A stretch of DNA of 64,000 bases from Pseudactinotalea terrae (GTDB lineage: Bacteria; Actinomycetota; Actinomycetes; Actinomycetales; Beutenbergiaceae): assembly GCF_009733845.1 (NCBI RefSeq), contig NZ_WNXZ01000001.1, positions 1,364,001-1,428,000 of the forward strand. Reading direction: 5' to 3'. The position numbers and the translations under genes are program-made. The notes under the pieces are model-generated. The model was not told where the DNA came from, did no database searches, and saw nothing but the letters and a program-made list of their open reading frames with translations. Below, piece after piece: positions 26,731 through 35,860 of the stretch (positions are counted from its first letter, which is position 1; each line of letters begins with the position of its first letter).

Positions 26731-27288
26731 TCACCCCAGCGGGCAGGCCGCTTCGAGCCGGTACCGCGGCGCACCGCCCGGACCGTCGCCGAGGTGCGAG
26801 GACAGCAGCACGATCTCCTCCGGCTGCCAGCTCGGCCCCCGGTAGACCGCCAGCGCCCGCACGGCGTCGGCGAGCACCGCTTCGTCGAGCCCCCGTGCGC
26901 GTCGACCCGACCGCGCCACCGTGACGTGCGGTCGCGGCGGGCCGTCCTCGGTCCGGTCGACGAGCACGTCCTTAGCGCCCGCCATCAACCGCTGCGTCGC
27001 CGCGACGTCACCGCCCACGCCGATCCAGAGCGTCCGCCCCGAGAAGGCGCCCGCGCCGCTGAGTGCGATCTCAGGGGCCGCGTTCCGCTCGCCCAGCAGC
27101 TCGAGGCCTCCGACCACATCGGGCACCGCACCCTCGGCGACGTCGCCGTAGAACGCGAGCGTGATGTGCAGGTTCTCGCGCGGCACCCAGCGCAGCATCG
27201 CCGCCGGCCCGGAGCGCACGTCGTCGAGCCCACGCTCGACGTGGTCGAGCGCGGGAGCAGGCGGCACCAGCGCCGCGAACAGCCTCAC
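26731..27288 (-). CDS. thpR: RNA 2',3'-cyclic phosphodiesterase (2'-5' RNA ligase family)
   Basis: 185-residue member of the 2H phosphoesterase family with the two catalytic motifs HITL (H41) and HVTV (H121), which open 2',3'-cyclic phosphates to 2'-phosphates on RNA ends. The N-terminus MRLFAALVPP is typical. GTG 27288 overlaps the stop of the upstream kinase gene as GTGA, so it is the last gene of a trmH-kinase-thpR operon. Physiological RNA substrate is unknown. Confidence 0.92.
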   Translation of the reverse strand: MRLFAALVPPAPALDHVERGLDDVRSGPAAMLRWVPRENLHITLAFYGDVAEGAVPDVVGGLELLGERNAAPEIALSGAGAFSGRTLWIGVGGDVAATQRLMAGAKDVLVDRTEDGPPRPHVTVARSGRRARGLDEAVLADAVRALAVYRGPSWQPEEIVLLSSHLGDGPGGAPRYRLEAACPLG

Positions 27289-27923
27289 ACCCACGGCACC
27301 ACCAGGTCGGCCCGTTCGCGCGTGCCGAGGACCAGCCGCGCGTTGGTCTCGTCCGAGCCGAACGTGAACGCGCTGGCCAGCTCGGCGGTCTTGCCGTTCG
27401 CGACGTGCCGCTCGAACAGCCGCCGACGCCGCAGCTCGGGATCGGTGTCCACGAACCAGGTCTCGTCCAGCACCTGGCGAACGTCGCGCCACGGGTCCTC
27501 GGTCGCCAGCAAGTAGTTGCCCTCGGTCAGCACCACCTGCACGTCGCGGCCGACCGGTATCGCGGACCCGATCGATGACTCGATCTGCCCGCGCAGGTAC
27601 ATCGGCGCGTACACCACAGCTTCGTCGGCTGCCCGGAGGCGACGAAGCAGCGAGAGGTAGCCCCCGCCGTCGAACGTGTCGATCGCACCCTTGCGGTCCG
27701 CTCGCCCCAGGCGCGCGAGCTCGCTGTTCGCGAGGTGGAACCCGTCCATGGGGACGACGGCGGTGCTCACCCCCGCCTCGATGAGGGCCTCCGCGAGAGC
27801 GCTGGTCAGCGTCGACTTGCCGGAGCCGGGTTCGCCCACGACGCCGATGATCACCCGGTCGCGGCTGGTCGCCAGCGCGAGGACGCGATCGCGCAGGCTC
27901 GCGATCGTCTCGACGGGGATCAC
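27285..27923 (-). CDS. Nucleoside/nucleotide kinase family protein (P-loop, uridine kinase-like)
   Basis: 212-residue P-loop kinase with Walker A GEPGSGKST (30-38), an MDGFHL segment that contacts the substrate, and a LTEGNYLL strand that carries the Walker B-type acidic residue. It belongs to the group related to uridine kinase and pantothenate kinase whose members phosphorylate sugars or nucleosides; the exact substrate is not evident. GTG 27923 overlaps the trmH stop (GTGA) and its own stop overlaps the thpR start, so all three are coupled. Confidence 0.87.
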   Translation of the reverse strand: MIPVETIASLRDRVLALATSRDRVIIGVVGEPGSGKSTLTSALAEALIEAGVSTAVVPMDGFHLANSELARLGRADRKGAIDTFDGGGYLSLLRRLRAADEAVVYAPMYLRGQIESSIGSAIPVGRDVQVVLTEGNYLLATEDPWRDVRQVLDETWFVDTDPELRRRRLFERHVANGKTAELASAFTFGSDETNARLVLGTRERADLVVPWV

Positions 27924-28714
27924 GAGCGCTGAGCGGACGCCGAGGCGTACAGGCACAGGGTGGCGGCCATCGCGAGGTTGAGACTCTCGGCCTTGCCGTG
28001 GATCGGGATGCGAACCACCTCGTCGGTCAGTGCGCGCGCGTCCGCGCTGAGTCCATGGGCCTCGTTCCCGAACACCCACAGCGTGGGCTCGGTCAGTGGT
28101 GCAGCATCGAGAAGCACGTCACCGGCACCGTCGGCGGCCAGCACGCGCAGCCCGGCTGCACGCGCGGCCTCGGTAACCTCGGCGAGGGTGGGGCCGTCGT
28201 GGACCGGGAGGTGGAAGAGCGACCCTGCGGTCGACCGGACGACCTTGGGGTTGTGCCGCTCGACGCTCCCCGCGGTGAGGATCACGGCGTCCGCACCCGC
28301 TGCGTCTGCCGCACGGATCACGGTGCCCGCGTTGCCGGGATCGCGGACCTCGGCGAGGCACGCCACCAGCCGCGTGCGGGCGAGCACGTCGGCGAGACCG
28401 CTGGGCCCGGGCGTGCGCATCACCGCGAGGACGCCCTGCGCGTCGGGACTCATCTCCGCCAGCACTTCAGGGGCGGCCAGGTGCGTGTACAGGTCCGCGG
28501 CGCCGGCGGCGTCGAGGATCTCGGGGTAGCGCTGCGAGGCCTCGACGGTCAGGTACACATCGCGGACGGCGCCGGCGGCGTGCAGCACGGCCTCGCGCAC
28601 GCCCTGCGGTCCCTCGACGAGGTACTGGCCGCCGCGCTGCCGCGCCGATCGGCGGGCGAGGGCACGGACCGCCCTCACCCGGTCGGCGCGCGGGTTGGTC
28701 ATGATCTCGGGCAC
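27920..28714 (-). CDS. TrmH/SpoU-family RNA 2'-O-methyltransferase
   Basis: SAM-dependent ribose methyltransferase with the trefoil-knot SPOUT fold, 264 residues. Motifs 1-3 are visible: RDPGNAGTVIRAADAAG, VFGNEAHGLS and IPIHGKAESLNLAMAA. The N-terminal substrate-binding domain (YLVEGPQGVREAV) resembles rRNA methyltransferases. In related genomes it sits between rplT and pheS, as here except for inserted genes. GTG 28714 follows CACAAT by six bases; ATG 28702 is an alternative. First gene of the operon with the kinase and thpR. Confidence 0.92.
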   Translation of the reverse strand: MPEIMTNPRADRVRAVRALARRSARQRGGQYLVEGPQGVREAVLHAAGAVRDVYLTVEASQRYPEILDAAGAADLYTHLAAPEVLAEMSPDAQGVLAVMRTPGPSGLADVLARTRLVACLAEVRDPGNAGTVIRAADAAGADAVILTAGSVERHNPKVVRSTAGSLFHLPVHDGPTLAEVTEAARAAGLRVLAADGAGDVLLDAAPLTEPTLWVFGNEAHGLSADARALTDEVVRIPIHGKAESLNLAMAATLCLYASASAQRS

Positions 28715-28802
28715 CGCCCCATTGTGGTGCACGCCGCGACTTCTCCGATCTCTCCGCGAGGTCCCGCCGGCACGTCCACGAACCGCTGGAAGGCTCGTGC
28801 TC

Positions 28803-29555
28803 GTGACACGCCGACCGAGCCCCGCGCTGATCGCGATCATCTGCCTCGGGCTGCTCGTCCCGGCCCTCGGGATCGTGCTGGTCCTGGACCGGGTCCCGCG
28901 AGCAGGCGACACGACAAGCCCGCCGCACACCAGCACCACAACCGTGCCGACCGGCTCCAACGACCCACCCACCGGCACCGGCCCGGTCCACGAGCGCGAC
29001 TATCCCGAGAGCTGGGACCAGCCTGACGACAGCCCGGTCACGCCGGACGCCGATCTCCTGCAACCCGACCTCGTTACCCTCGTGCAGAGCGAGCCCGCCG
29101 GCACCGGGACGACGTGCACGCCCGAGCAGGTCACACTCTCGTTCCGGGTTGTCGACGCCGCTGCCGGGACGATCTTCGGCTACCTTGTCGCCGAGGCTGC
29201 CGAGCCGTGCGCCCTCGCGGGGTGGCCCGGCCTCGGCGCCCGTGGCGAGTGGGGCGACCCGCTCCCGATGCAGATCGACCCCGAGGCGCGCGGCTGGGAC
29301 GGCACGACGCTCGACGGCGCACCGGTCCCGCTCGCAGCCGGCGAGTGCGCACTGCTGCCGCTGCGCTGGACCGGGGAACGTGCGGGTGCGCTCTCGCAGG
29401 CGGCGAGCTCCGCCGTCGTCCTGCTGAGCGAGGGCTCGCCGGCGGTGCTGGTCCCGAACGCACCGAGGGGGACGGTCGACTGGGTGGACTGGACGATCGC
29501 CACCCATCTGTACCCGGGCCCCTGGCAGCCCGACCAGGGGCTGTGCCCGCCCTGA
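28803..29555 (+). CDS. Membrane-anchored DUF4232-like secreted protein
   Basis: 250 residues: a short basic start, one hydrophobic segment (about 7-26), a Thr/Pro-rich linker and an exported beta-sandwich domain. The pattern with Cys in TTCTPEQVTLSF and Cys in AEPCALAGWPGL matches the actinobacterial DUF4232 family; two further cysteines near the C-terminus may also pair. There is no lipobox, so it is probably an N-terminal membrane anchor. Function unknown. GGAAGG nine bases ahead of GTG 28803 sets the start. Convergent with rplT across a strong hairpin. Confidence 0.8.
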   Translation: MTRRPSPALIAIICLGLLVPALGIVLVLDRVPRAGDTTSPPHTSTTTVPTGSNDPPTGTGPVHERDYPESWDQPDDSPVTPDADLLQPDLVTLVQSEPAGTGTTCTPEQVTLSFRVVDAAAGTIFGYLVAEAAEPCALAGWPGLGARGEWGDPLPMQIDPEARGWDGTTLDGAPVPLAAGECALLPLRWTGERAGALSQAASSAVVLLSEGSPAVLVPNAPRGTVDWVDWTIATHLYPGPWQPDQGLCPP

Positions 29556-29566
29556 GCCCAGGAACG

Positions 29567-29606
29567 ACGAACGCCCCCGTCACCCGAAGGTGATGGGGGC
29601 GTTCGT
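29567..29606. terminator. Bidirectional terminator between the DUF4232 gene and rplT
   Basis: A 17-bp stem (29567-29583 with 29590-29606, one G-T wobble) closed by a CCGAAG loop. It sits 12 bases after the plus-strand stop and 15 bases after the rplT stop on the minus strand, the place expected for ending both transcripts. It is the strongest hairpin I see in the window. Confidence 0.85.
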
Positions 29607-29620
29607 GAACCGAAGCGCGC

Positions 29621-30010
29621 TCAGGCAGCCGGAGCGGCAGGAGCGTTGATGTCCTCGGGGAGGGCGTTCCTCGCGACCTCGACCAGCGCCGTGAAGGCGG
29701 CGGCGTCGCTGACGGCGATCTCCGCCAGCGCGCGGCGGTCCACCTCGACACCAGCGGCCTTGAGGCCCTGGATGAGTCGGTTGTAGGTCATGCCGTTCGC
29801 GCGGGCCGCAGCGTTGATGCGCTGGATCCAGAGCCGACGGAAGTCACCCTTGCGGGCGCGGCGGTCGCGGTAGGCGTAGGTGAGCGAGTGCGTCACCTGC
29901 TCCTTGGCCTTGCGGTACAGACGCGAGCGCTGGCCGCGGTAACCGCTGGCGCGCTCGAGGGTCGTGCGGCGCTTCTTCTGGGCGTTGACCGCCCGCTTCA
30001 CGCGTGCCAC
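29621..30010 (-). CDS. rplT: 50S ribosomal protein L20
   Basis: 129 residues, starting [20 protein letters not shown] with the very basic rRNA-binding extension, then the globular LYRKAKEQ and [13 protein letters not shown] segments typical of L20. An early 50S assembly protein that in other bacteria also represses its own operon by binding the leader mRNA. AAGGAG six bases before GTG 30010 supports the start. Last gene of infC-rpmI-rplT; a strong hairpin follows. Confidence 0.98.
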   Translation of the reverse strand: MARVKRAVNAQKKRRTTLERASGYRGQRSRLYRKAKEQVTHSLTYAYRDRRARKGDFRRLWIQRINAAARANGMTYNRLIQGLKAAGVEVDRRALAEIAVSDAAAFTALVEVARNALPEDINAPAAPAA

Positions 30011-30055
30011 GTGAGTCTCCTTGCTTCGTGTGTGTCAGAAAGAGGTGCTCTGGGC

Positions 30056-30250
30056 CTACAGGCCGAGCATCTTCTTCACGTTCTTGACGTCGGACGGCTT
30101 CACCAGGGTGTCGTTGACGAGCCGGCGTGCCTGGCTGCTGCTGCGCTCCTGGAACTTGTGCACGTGGCGTGCGCGCTGCTTCATGATCTTTCCGGAACCG
30201 GTGACACGGAATCGCTTCTTGGCACCAGAGTTCGTCTTGTTCTTCGGCAT
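30056..30250 (-). CDS. rpmI: 50S ribosomal protein L35
   Basis: 64-residue basic protein with the family pattern MPKNKTNSGAKKRFRVTGSG near the N-terminus and a C-terminal VKNVKKMLGL. Binds 23S rRNA in the large subunit. It lies 41 bases after infC and 45 bases before rplT in the universally conserved operon order. Confidence 0.98.
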   Translation of the reverse strand: MPKNKTNSGAKKRFRVTGSGKIMKQRARHVHKFQERSSSQARRLVNDTLVKPSDVKNVKKMLGL

Positions 30251-30291
30251 CTTTTCGTTCTTTCTCGGGGTGTGTGAGACCGGAAGCGGGC

Positions 30292-30876
30292 TCAGCCCTC
30301 GTCGGCGGACTGCTCCGCCTGCGACTCCTTGGGCTGCTGACGTCGCTGCTCGCGCTGAACGTCCACCTTCTTCTTGTTCGGTCCGATGACCATGGTCATG
30401 TTGCGGCCGTCGAGGCGCGGGCTGGACTCCACGTGGCCGAGCTCGGCGACATCCTCAGCCAGGCGCTGCAGCAGTCGCATGCCCATCTCGGGGCGAGACT
30501 GCTCGCGGCCACGGAACATGATCATCACCTTGACCTTGTCACCGGCCTTGAGGAACCGCTCGACGTGGCCCTTCTTGGTGCCGTAGTCGTGCGGGTCGAT
30601 CTTGAGCCGGAACCGGATCTCCTTGAGGATCGTGTTCGTCTGGTTCCGTCGCGCGTCGCGCGCCTTCATGTCGGACTCGTACTTGAACTTGCCGAAGTCC
30701 ATGAGCTTGGCGACGGGCGGGCGCGCGTCGGGTGCGACCTCGACCAGGTCGAGATCCGCCTCTGCAGCCAACCGGAGCGCGTCCTCGACACGGACGATGC
30801 CGACCTGCTCGCCGTTGGGGCCGACCAGGCGCACCTCGGCTACTCGGATGCGCTCGTTGATGCGTGGCTCGCTGAT
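30292..30876 (-). CDS. infC: Translation initiation factor IF-3, with a proposed ATC start
   Basis: 194 residues from the proposed start: [17 protein letters not shown] opens the N-domain, and [14 protein letters not shown] and [11 protein letters not shown] lie in the C-domain. It binds the 30S P-site region and discriminates against non-canonical start codons. AAGGAG lies five bases before ATC 30876, directly ahead of SEPRIN, where family proteins begin. The only upstream ATG (30921) would put that ribosome site inside the gene. A rare start fits IF-3 autoregulation as with E. coli infC, which uses ATT. A terminator-like hairpin precedes the gene. Confidence 0.95.
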   Translation of the reverse strand: MSEPRINERIRVAEVRLVGPNGEQVGIVRVEDALRLAAEADLDLVEVAPDARPPVAKLMDFGKFKYESDMKARDARRNQTNTILKEIRFRLKIDPHDYGTKKGHVERFLKAGDKVKVMIMFRGREQSRPEMGMRLLQRLAEDVAELGHVESSPRLDGRNMTMVIGPNKKKVDVQREQRRQQPKESQAEQSADEG

Positions 30877-30923
30877 AGGTACTCCTTCAATCGACTGGGT
30901 CGTCTGTTGACTCTGCCGCACAT

Positions 30924-30959
30924 GAGGAAAGGCCTCCCGTGCGGGTGCACGCGGAGGCC
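30924..30959 (-). promoter_or_regulatory. Attenuator-like hairpin in the infC leader
   Basis: On the transcribed strand GGCCTCC (30953-30959) pairs with GGAGGCC (30931-30937), enclosing CGTGC/GCACG, and is followed directly by TTTCCTC. It sits about 55 bases before the proposed infC start. The leader back to ilvA (30922-31207) is 286 bases with no other gene. Position and form suggest a transcription attenuator controlling the IF3-L35-L20 operon. Confidence 0.5.
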
Positions 30960-31207
30960 CTGTGGGTCCGTCGACGGCGTGGCTCGCCTGGGCGTACCAC
31001 TCGTCTCGGACCGGTCAACCCGGGCCCTGTCGTCTCGCTCTCGCGATCCGGTCGGGCCGAGGTGGGAGGGATCTCCGCTTGTACCCTGATCCCTCTGCTG
31101 CACAGCCGAACTTCTCGACAGCACAACGAGATGGACCAGTCGGTCGTACTCCATGGTAGCACCCAGGGAGGCAGCGGGCTACGGCCGCGACCTCGACGCA
31201 CCCAGAT

Positions 31208-32473
31208 CTACATCAGGAAGCTGAACAGCGGAGAGCCGGGCGGGATCTGCTCGATGTGGAGCGGGCTGTGCTCCATACGCTCCAGCAACCCGGCGAGCTT
31301 GGCTGCGTCGTCGAGGTCGATGCCCACGAGCGCCGGGCCGGTCTCGCGGTTGTTCTTCTTGACGTAGTCGAACACCACGATGTCCTCGCCCTCGGCGAGC
31401 ACGTCCTGAAGGAAGTGGCGCAGCGCGCCCGGCTGCTGCGGGAACGTCACCATGAAGTAGTGCCGCAGTCCCTGGTGGATCAGCGAGCGCTCGAGGATCT
31501 CGCCGTACCGGCTGACGTCGTTGTTGCCGCCCGAGACGATGCAGACCACAGCGTCGTCGGAACCGAACTCTCCCGCCATCGTGCGGATCGCAGCACTGGC
31601 GAGCGCGCCGGCCGGCTCGGCCACGATGCCCTCGACCTGGTAGAGGTCGAGCATCTCGGTGCTGACCGCGCCCGCCTCCACGGTGATGATCTCGTCGACG
31701 AGGTCGCGTACCACCGGGAAGGTGACCTCGCCCACCCGAGCCACGGCTGCGCCGTCGACGAAGGTGTCCACCTCGGGCAGCGAGATCGGGCCGCCCGCCG
31801 AGAGCGCCGCCGTCATGCTGGCAGCGCCGAGCGGCTCGACGCCGACGACCCTGACCTCGGGCCGACGATCCTTGAGCCACAGCGCGAGCCCGGCGATGAG
31901 GCCGCCGCCGCCGACCGGGACGAGCACGGTGTGCATGGCCGTGCCCGCCTGCGCCACCTGCTCGACGAGCTCGGGCGCGATCGTGCCCTGCCCGACGATC
32001 ACGCGCGGGTCGTCGAAGGGCGGCACGAGCACCGCTCCGGTGCGGTCGGCATCGGCGAGAGCGGCCGCGCCGGCCTCGTCGTAGCTGGTGCCGGTCACGA
32101 TCAGCTCGACCCGCCCCTCACCCAGCGCGAGGATGCGCTGCCGCTTCTGACGTGGCGTCGTCGTCGGCACGTAGACGCGAGCCTCGACGCCGAGGCGGGC
32201 GCAGCTCCAGGCGACCCCCTGGCCGTGGTTCCCGGCGCTGGCCGTCACCACGGCACGAGCCTGCTCCTCGGCCGACAGCCCGCTGATCAGGTGGAACGCG
32301 CCGCGCACCTTGTAGGAGCGGGTGGTCTGCCGGTTCTCACGCTTGAGCAGCACACTGGTGCCGACGATCGCACTCAGCCGCGGGCTGTGCTCGAGCTCGG
32401 TGCACCGCACCACGGGCCGCAGGATCTCGGCGGCCGCGTCCACGGCATCGGCGTCCAGCCGGGGCTGATTCAT
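31208..32473 (-). CDS. ilvA: Threonine ammonia-lyase (dehydratase), biosynthetic
   Basis: 421-residue PLP enzyme converting threonine to 2-oxobutyrate, first step of isoleucine synthesis. K55 in SYKVRGAF forms the internal aldimine, SAGNHGQG and PVGGGGLIAG bind substrate and phosphate. The C-terminal 90 residues, beginning near HYFMVTFPQQPGALRHFL, form one ACT-like regulatory domain, the shorter form of the enzyme, and suggest feedback by isoleucine. ATG 32473 follows TATCGT by seven bases, so it is probably leaderless. It lies 26 bases after the SseB-like gene. Confidence 0.94.
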   Translation of the reverse strand: MNQPRLDADAVDAAAEILRPVVRCTELEHSPRLSAIVGTSVLLKRENRQTTRSYKVRGAFHLISGLSAEEQARAVVTASAGNHGQGVAWSCARLGVEARVYVPTTTPRQKRQRILALGEGRVELIVTGTSYDEAGAAALADADRTGAVLVPPFDDPRVIVGQGTIAPELVEQVAQAGTAMHTVLVPVGGGGLIAGLALWLKDRRPEVRVVGVEPLGAASMTAALSAGGPISLPEVDTFVDGAAVARVGEVTFPVVRDLVDEIITVEAGAVSTEMLDLYQVEGIVAEPAGALASAAIRTMAGEFGSDDAVVCIVSGGNNDVSRYGEILERSLIHQGLRHYFMVTFPQQPGALRHFLQDVLAEGEDIVVFDYVKKNNRETGPALVGIDLDDAAKLAGLLERMEHSPLHIEQIPPGSPLFSFLM

Positions 32474-32498
32474 GCTCGCGACGATAGCCCCGCAGCAC

Positions 32499-33227
32499 TC
32501 AGCGCGTGATGGCGGCCCGCACCGTGACCGAGTCAACGAGGTCGGCGATCACCTGGGAGGTCGCCAGTGCCTCACGGCACGCCCGCAGGGTCGCCACGGT
32601 CTCGGGGTCCGGGCTACCGGTCGGGTGGCGGCGCAGATGGGCCACGACCGTGATCTCGGTGCGGTCCCCCGGCTCGATCCCAGCAGTCCTGACGCCGGGC
32701 ACCGCAGTGGTCAGCACCTGGCGCACCGCACGCAGGACCTCGTCGTTGCGAAGCGCCGGGATCCACGGCTCGCCCAGCGCGATCGCCTGGACCGCGGGAC
32801 GCGGCACCTGCACGGCTGCCGACGAGCCCGGGTCGATCACCAGCACGCCGTCGGCCTCGCTGCCGGCAGCGAGCGCGGCCCGGCGCCCCTCGACCGGGAC
32901 CGGCCGGGCGTCCGGGCGCCAGGCCTGCATGGCGGCGACGCTGGCGAACACCGGCATGACGGCGCGACCATCGGGTGCCTTGACGGTCACCATGGCGGCG
33001 TGGGCGCTCTTCTCACCCGCGATCCCGTGGGCCCCGGGCTCGTCCATCTCGTCCAGGTGCGCGACCACCGGCACCAGCAGCCGCTCGGTGCGCACCGCGT
33101 CGACGACCGCCTCGAGCCGCTGCTGCGCGTCCACCAGCGCCAGCGCGGCAGCGAGGGCGGGCGGCGCCGAGCCGTCGTCGCCGGCGAACGCCGAGGTCGG
33201 CGGCAGTGCTCTGGACGCCTCGCTCAC
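32499..33227 (-). CDS. SseB-like protein at the end of the his operon
   Basis: 242-residue protein of the SseB N-terminal-domain family: the core is [11 protein letters not shown], then [13 protein letters not shown] and VLVIDPGS, as in many actinobacterial proteins encoded next to hisA. Biochemical function is unknown. GTG 33227 overlaps the hisA stop as GTGA, so it is translated with the histidine genes. A C-terminal stretch (about 165-235) with repeated helices is less conserved. Confidence 0.82.
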   Translation of the reverse strand: MSEASRALPPTSAFAGDDGSAPPALAAALALVDAQQRLEAVVDAVRTERLLVPVVAHLDEMDEPGAHGIAGEKSAHAAMVTVKAPDGRAVMPVFASVAAMQAWRPDARPVPVEGRRAALAAGSEADGVLVIDPGSSAAVQVPRPAVQAIALGEPWIPALRNDEVLRAVRQVLTTAVPGVRTAGIEPGDRTEITVVAHLRRHPTGSPDPETVATLRACREALATSQVIADLVDSVTVRAAITR

Positions 33228-33952
33228 GGCCGCCCGGCGACGTCCAGCGCCTCGGGCAGCGTGAACGCGCCCGCGTAGAGCGCCTTGCCCACGATCGCGC
33301 CCTCGACACCGGTCTCGACCAGCGTGGTGAGCGCCTCGATGTCAGCGAGGCTCGAGATGCCACCCGAGGCGACCACGGGCTTGCTGGTGGCCTCGCACAG
33401 CTGCCGCAGCAGCTCGAGGTTCGGGCCGCGCATCGTGCCGTCCTTGGTGACATCGGTGACCACGTAGCGGGCGCAGCCGTCGGCGTCGAGGCGGGCCAGC
33501 GTCTCCCACAGGTCGCCGCCCTCCTTCGTCCAGCCGCGCGCCGCGAGCGTGGTGCCACGCACGTCGAGCCCGACGGCGATCCGGTCACCGTGGCGCGCGA
33601 TCGCCGCGGCCGTCCACTCGGGGTCCTCGAGCGCCGCGGTGCCGAGGTTCACGCGGCGGCACCCGGTCGCGAGCGCGCGCTCGAGCGAGGCGTCATCCCT
33701 GATGCCTCCGGAGAGCTCGACGTCGACATCCAGCATCCCGACGACCTGCGCGAGCAGCTCGGCGTTGCTGCCGCGCCCGAAGGCGGCATCGAGGTCGACG
33801 AGGTGGATCCACTCGGCACCGTCGCGCTGCCATGCGAGCGCCGCGTCGATCGGTGACCCGTACCGGGTCTCCGATCCGGCCTCGCCCTGGACCAGGCGCA
33901 CAGCCTGGCCATCGGCGACGTCGACGGCAGGCAGCAGCTCGAGTCGGGTCAC
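33224..33952 (-). CDS. priA: Phosphoribosyl isomerase A, likely bifunctional HisA/TrpF
   Basis: 242-residue TIM barrel isomerising ProFAR in histidine synthesis. General acid/base aspartates are D11 (PAVDVADG) and D171 (TDVTKDGT). R139 and W141 in [13 protein letters not shown] match the residues that let actinobacterial PriA also accept the tryptophan intermediate PRA, so one enzyme probably serves both pathways. GAGAGGA precedes GTG 33952. The gene lies 23 bases after hisH; the SseB-like gene overlaps its stop. Confidence 0.95.
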   Translation of the reverse strand: MTRLELLPAVDVADGQAVRLVQGEAGSETRYGSPIDAALAWQRDGAEWIHLVDLDAAFGRGSNAELLAQVVGMLDVDVELSGGIRDDASLERALATGCRRVNLGTAALEDPEWTAAAIARHGDRIAVGLDVRGTTLAARGWTKEGGDLWETLARLDADGCARYVVTDVTKDGTMRGPNLELLRQLCEATSKPVVASGGISSLADIEALTTLVETGVEGAIVGKALYAGAFTLPEALDVAGRP

Positions 33953-33975
33953 GGTGGTCCTCTCAGGAACGGTGG

Positions 33976-34590
33976 TCACAGGGTGCCGAGCCAGTTGCGC
34001 AGGAGCTGCGCACCGGCGTCGCCGGACTTCTCGGGGTGGAACTGTGTCGCGGACAGCGGACCGTTCTCGACGGCGGCCACGAACCTGGTGGCGCCGTGGG
34101 TGGCCCAGGTGGCGCGCACGTAGTCCGGCGCGGTGCGAACGGCGTAGGAGTGCACGAAGTAGAAGCGCTCGTCGGCGATGCCCTCGAAGAGCACCGAGCC
34201 GGCCGGCGGCTCGACCTCGGCCCAGCCCATGTGCGGTACCACCGGCGCATCGAGGCGCTCGACGAGTCCGGGCCACTCCCCCAGGCCCTCGACGCGGGTG
34301 CCGTGCTCGAGGCCTGCCTCGAACAGCACCTGCTGCCCGACGCAGATCCCCAGCACCGCGCGCCCCCCGGCGAGCCGGCGCTCGATCAGCCGCGGCGCAC
34401 CGGCGGCCCGGAGCGCGTCCATGACGTGCGCGAACGCACCGACACCCGGGACCACGAGCCCATCGGCGTCGGCCACCTTCCCGGGGTCGGAGGTGAGCTC
34501 GACCTCGGCACCGACCCGCTCCAGGGCACGCACGGCCGAGCGCACGTTGCCGGAGCCGTAGTCGAGGACGACGACGCTGGGCCCGGTCAC
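33976..34590 (-). CDS. hisH: Imidazole glycerol phosphate synthase, glutaminase subunit
   Basis: 204-residue class I glutamine amidotransferase that feeds ammonia to HisF. Catalytic cysteine C83 lies in [11 protein letters not shown] and the histidine/glutamate pair in QFHPEKSG near the C-terminus. [13 protein letters not shown] is the usual start. GTG 34590 overlaps the stop of the unknown 215-residue gene (GTGA). The partner hisF is not in the window. Confidence 0.96.
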   Translation of the reverse strand: MTGPSVVVLDYGSGNVRSAVRALERVGAEVELTSDPGKVADADGLVVPGVGAFAHVMDALRAAGAPRLIERRLAGGRAVLGICVGQQVLFEAGLEHGTRVEGLGEWPGLVERLDAPVVPHMGWAEVEPPAGSVLFEGIADERFYFVHSYAVRTAPDYVRATWATHGATRFVAAVENGPLSATQFHPEKSGDAGAQLLRNWLGTL

Positions 34591-35234
34591 GGGCGCGGCT
34601 TTCGCTGGCTCTTCTTGAACAGCCGGCGGGCCTGCCACGGGGGCAGCTTGCCCGGTGCGATCGCCCCTTCGGCGGCCGCGGGCGTGATCGTGCCGAGCAG
34701 CAGCTGCTCGACCACGTCGTCCGACTGCGCGAGCACGAGGCCCGCGGACACGGTGTCCTCGGTGCGGGCGCCCGCGTTCCACTGGCTGGCGGCGATCGTG
34801 CCCACCAGGCCCTCGTCGCCCTCACCGAGGCGCGACACCAGCAGCACGGCGCCGTGGCGGCTTGTGCGCGAGAGCGTCGCGGCCATCTTGGTGGCGATCT
34901 CAGGTGCCTCCCCCAGCAGCTCGGCCAACGAGTCGTCAGCCTCGCCGTCGCGCTCGATCACACGGGCGGCGAGCGCACCGCGCGAGGTCGGCACCACGTG
35001 CGCCTCGATGCCGCTCATCGCGCACAAGCCGGCGAGCGCCGGCGCCGAGGAGACCGGCGTCAGCACCACCGCGACGAGCGCCTTCGGGCGCGTCGGGGCG
35101 GCACCGGTCGCGGGGGGCTCGGTGCCGAACGCCTTCGCGAACTCGGCGTCGAAATCGAAGTCGGACAGCTCAGGGAGCTCCGGCAGCTGATCGTCGCCGC
35201 CGCGCTCCGGTCGGTCCTCCGGGGGCAGCGTCAC
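34587..35234 (-). CDS. Conserved his-operon protein of unknown function, 215 aa
   Basis: Located between hisB and hisH and overlapping both neighbours by four bases, so it is an integral part of the operon. The N-terminal 45 residues are acidic and disordered-looking ([19 protein letters not shown]). The middle is an alpha/beta domain with [30 protein letters not shown] and [11 protein letters not shown]. The C-terminal tail is basic ([13 protein letters not shown]). No catalytic motif or family is recognised. The context suggests a role tied to histidine synthesis or to the genes around it. Confidence 0.8.
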   Translation of the reverse strand: MTLPPEDRPERGGDDQLPELPELSDFDFDAEFAKAFGTEPPATGAAPTRPKALVAVVLTPVSSAPALAGLCAMSGIEAHVVPTSRGALAARVIERDGEADDSLAELLGEAPEIATKMAATLSRTSRHGAVLLVSRLGEGDEGLVGTIAASQWNAGARTEDTVSAGLVLAQSDDVVEQLLLGTITPAAAEGAIAPGKLPPWQARRLFKKSQRKPRP

Positions 35235-35860
35235 AGCGCGCCCTTGGTGGAGGGCACCCCCACGACCCGCGGGTCGCGGGCGACCGCGGCGCGCAGGGCC
35301 CGGGCCAGCGCCTTGAACTGCGCTTCCACGATGTGGTGCGGGTCGCGGCCGGCAAGCACGCGCACGTGCAGGCAGATGCCGGCGTGGTGCGCGATCGACT
35401 CCATCACGTGCCGCGTCAGCGAACCCGTGAAGTGGCCTCCGATCAGGTGGTACTCCTGGCCCTCGGGCTCGCCGGAGTGGACCAGGTAGGGCCGGCCGGA
35501 GATGTCGACGACGGCCTGCGCCAACGCCTCGTCCAGCGGCACCAGGGCATCGCCGAAGCGCGCGATCCCAGCCTTGTCGCCGAGCGCCTGCCGCAGCGCC
35601 TCGCCGAGGCTGATCGCGACGTCCTCGACCGTGTGGTGGGCGTCGATGTGCGTGTCACCGGTCGCGCGGACCACCAGATCGATCAGCGCGTGCTTGCCGA
35701 GCGCGGTGAGCATGTGGTCGTAGAACGGGACCGAGGTGCTGATCTCGCATCTGCCGGTGCCGTCGAGGTCGATCTCCACCAGCACGGTGGACTCGCTCGT
35801 GGTCCTCTCGACGCGGCCGGTGCGGTGCTGCGGCTGCTCGATCGCGCTGAGCTCGGTCAT
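35231..35860 (-). CDS. hisB: Imidazoleglycerol-phosphate dehydratase
   Basis: 209-residue manganese enzyme, sixth-step dehydratase of histidine synthesis, mono-functional form. The two metal-binding repeats are [14 protein letters not shown] and [13 protein letters not shown], and [14 protein letters not shown] completes the site. ATG 35860 shares one base with the hisC stop (TGATG); a TTG one codon earlier is an alternative. The next gene starts at the GTG overlapping its stop. Confidence 0.97.
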   Translation of the reverse strand: MTELSAIEQPQHRTGRVERTTSESTVLVEIDLDGTGRCEISTSVPFYDHMLTALGKHALIDLVVRATGDTHIDAHHTVEDVAISLGEALRQALGDKAGIARFGDALVPLDEALAQAVVDISGRPYLVHSGEPEGQEYHLIGGHFTGSLTRHVMESIAHHAGICLHVRVLAGRDPHHIVEAQFKALARALRAAVARDPRVVGVPSTKGAL

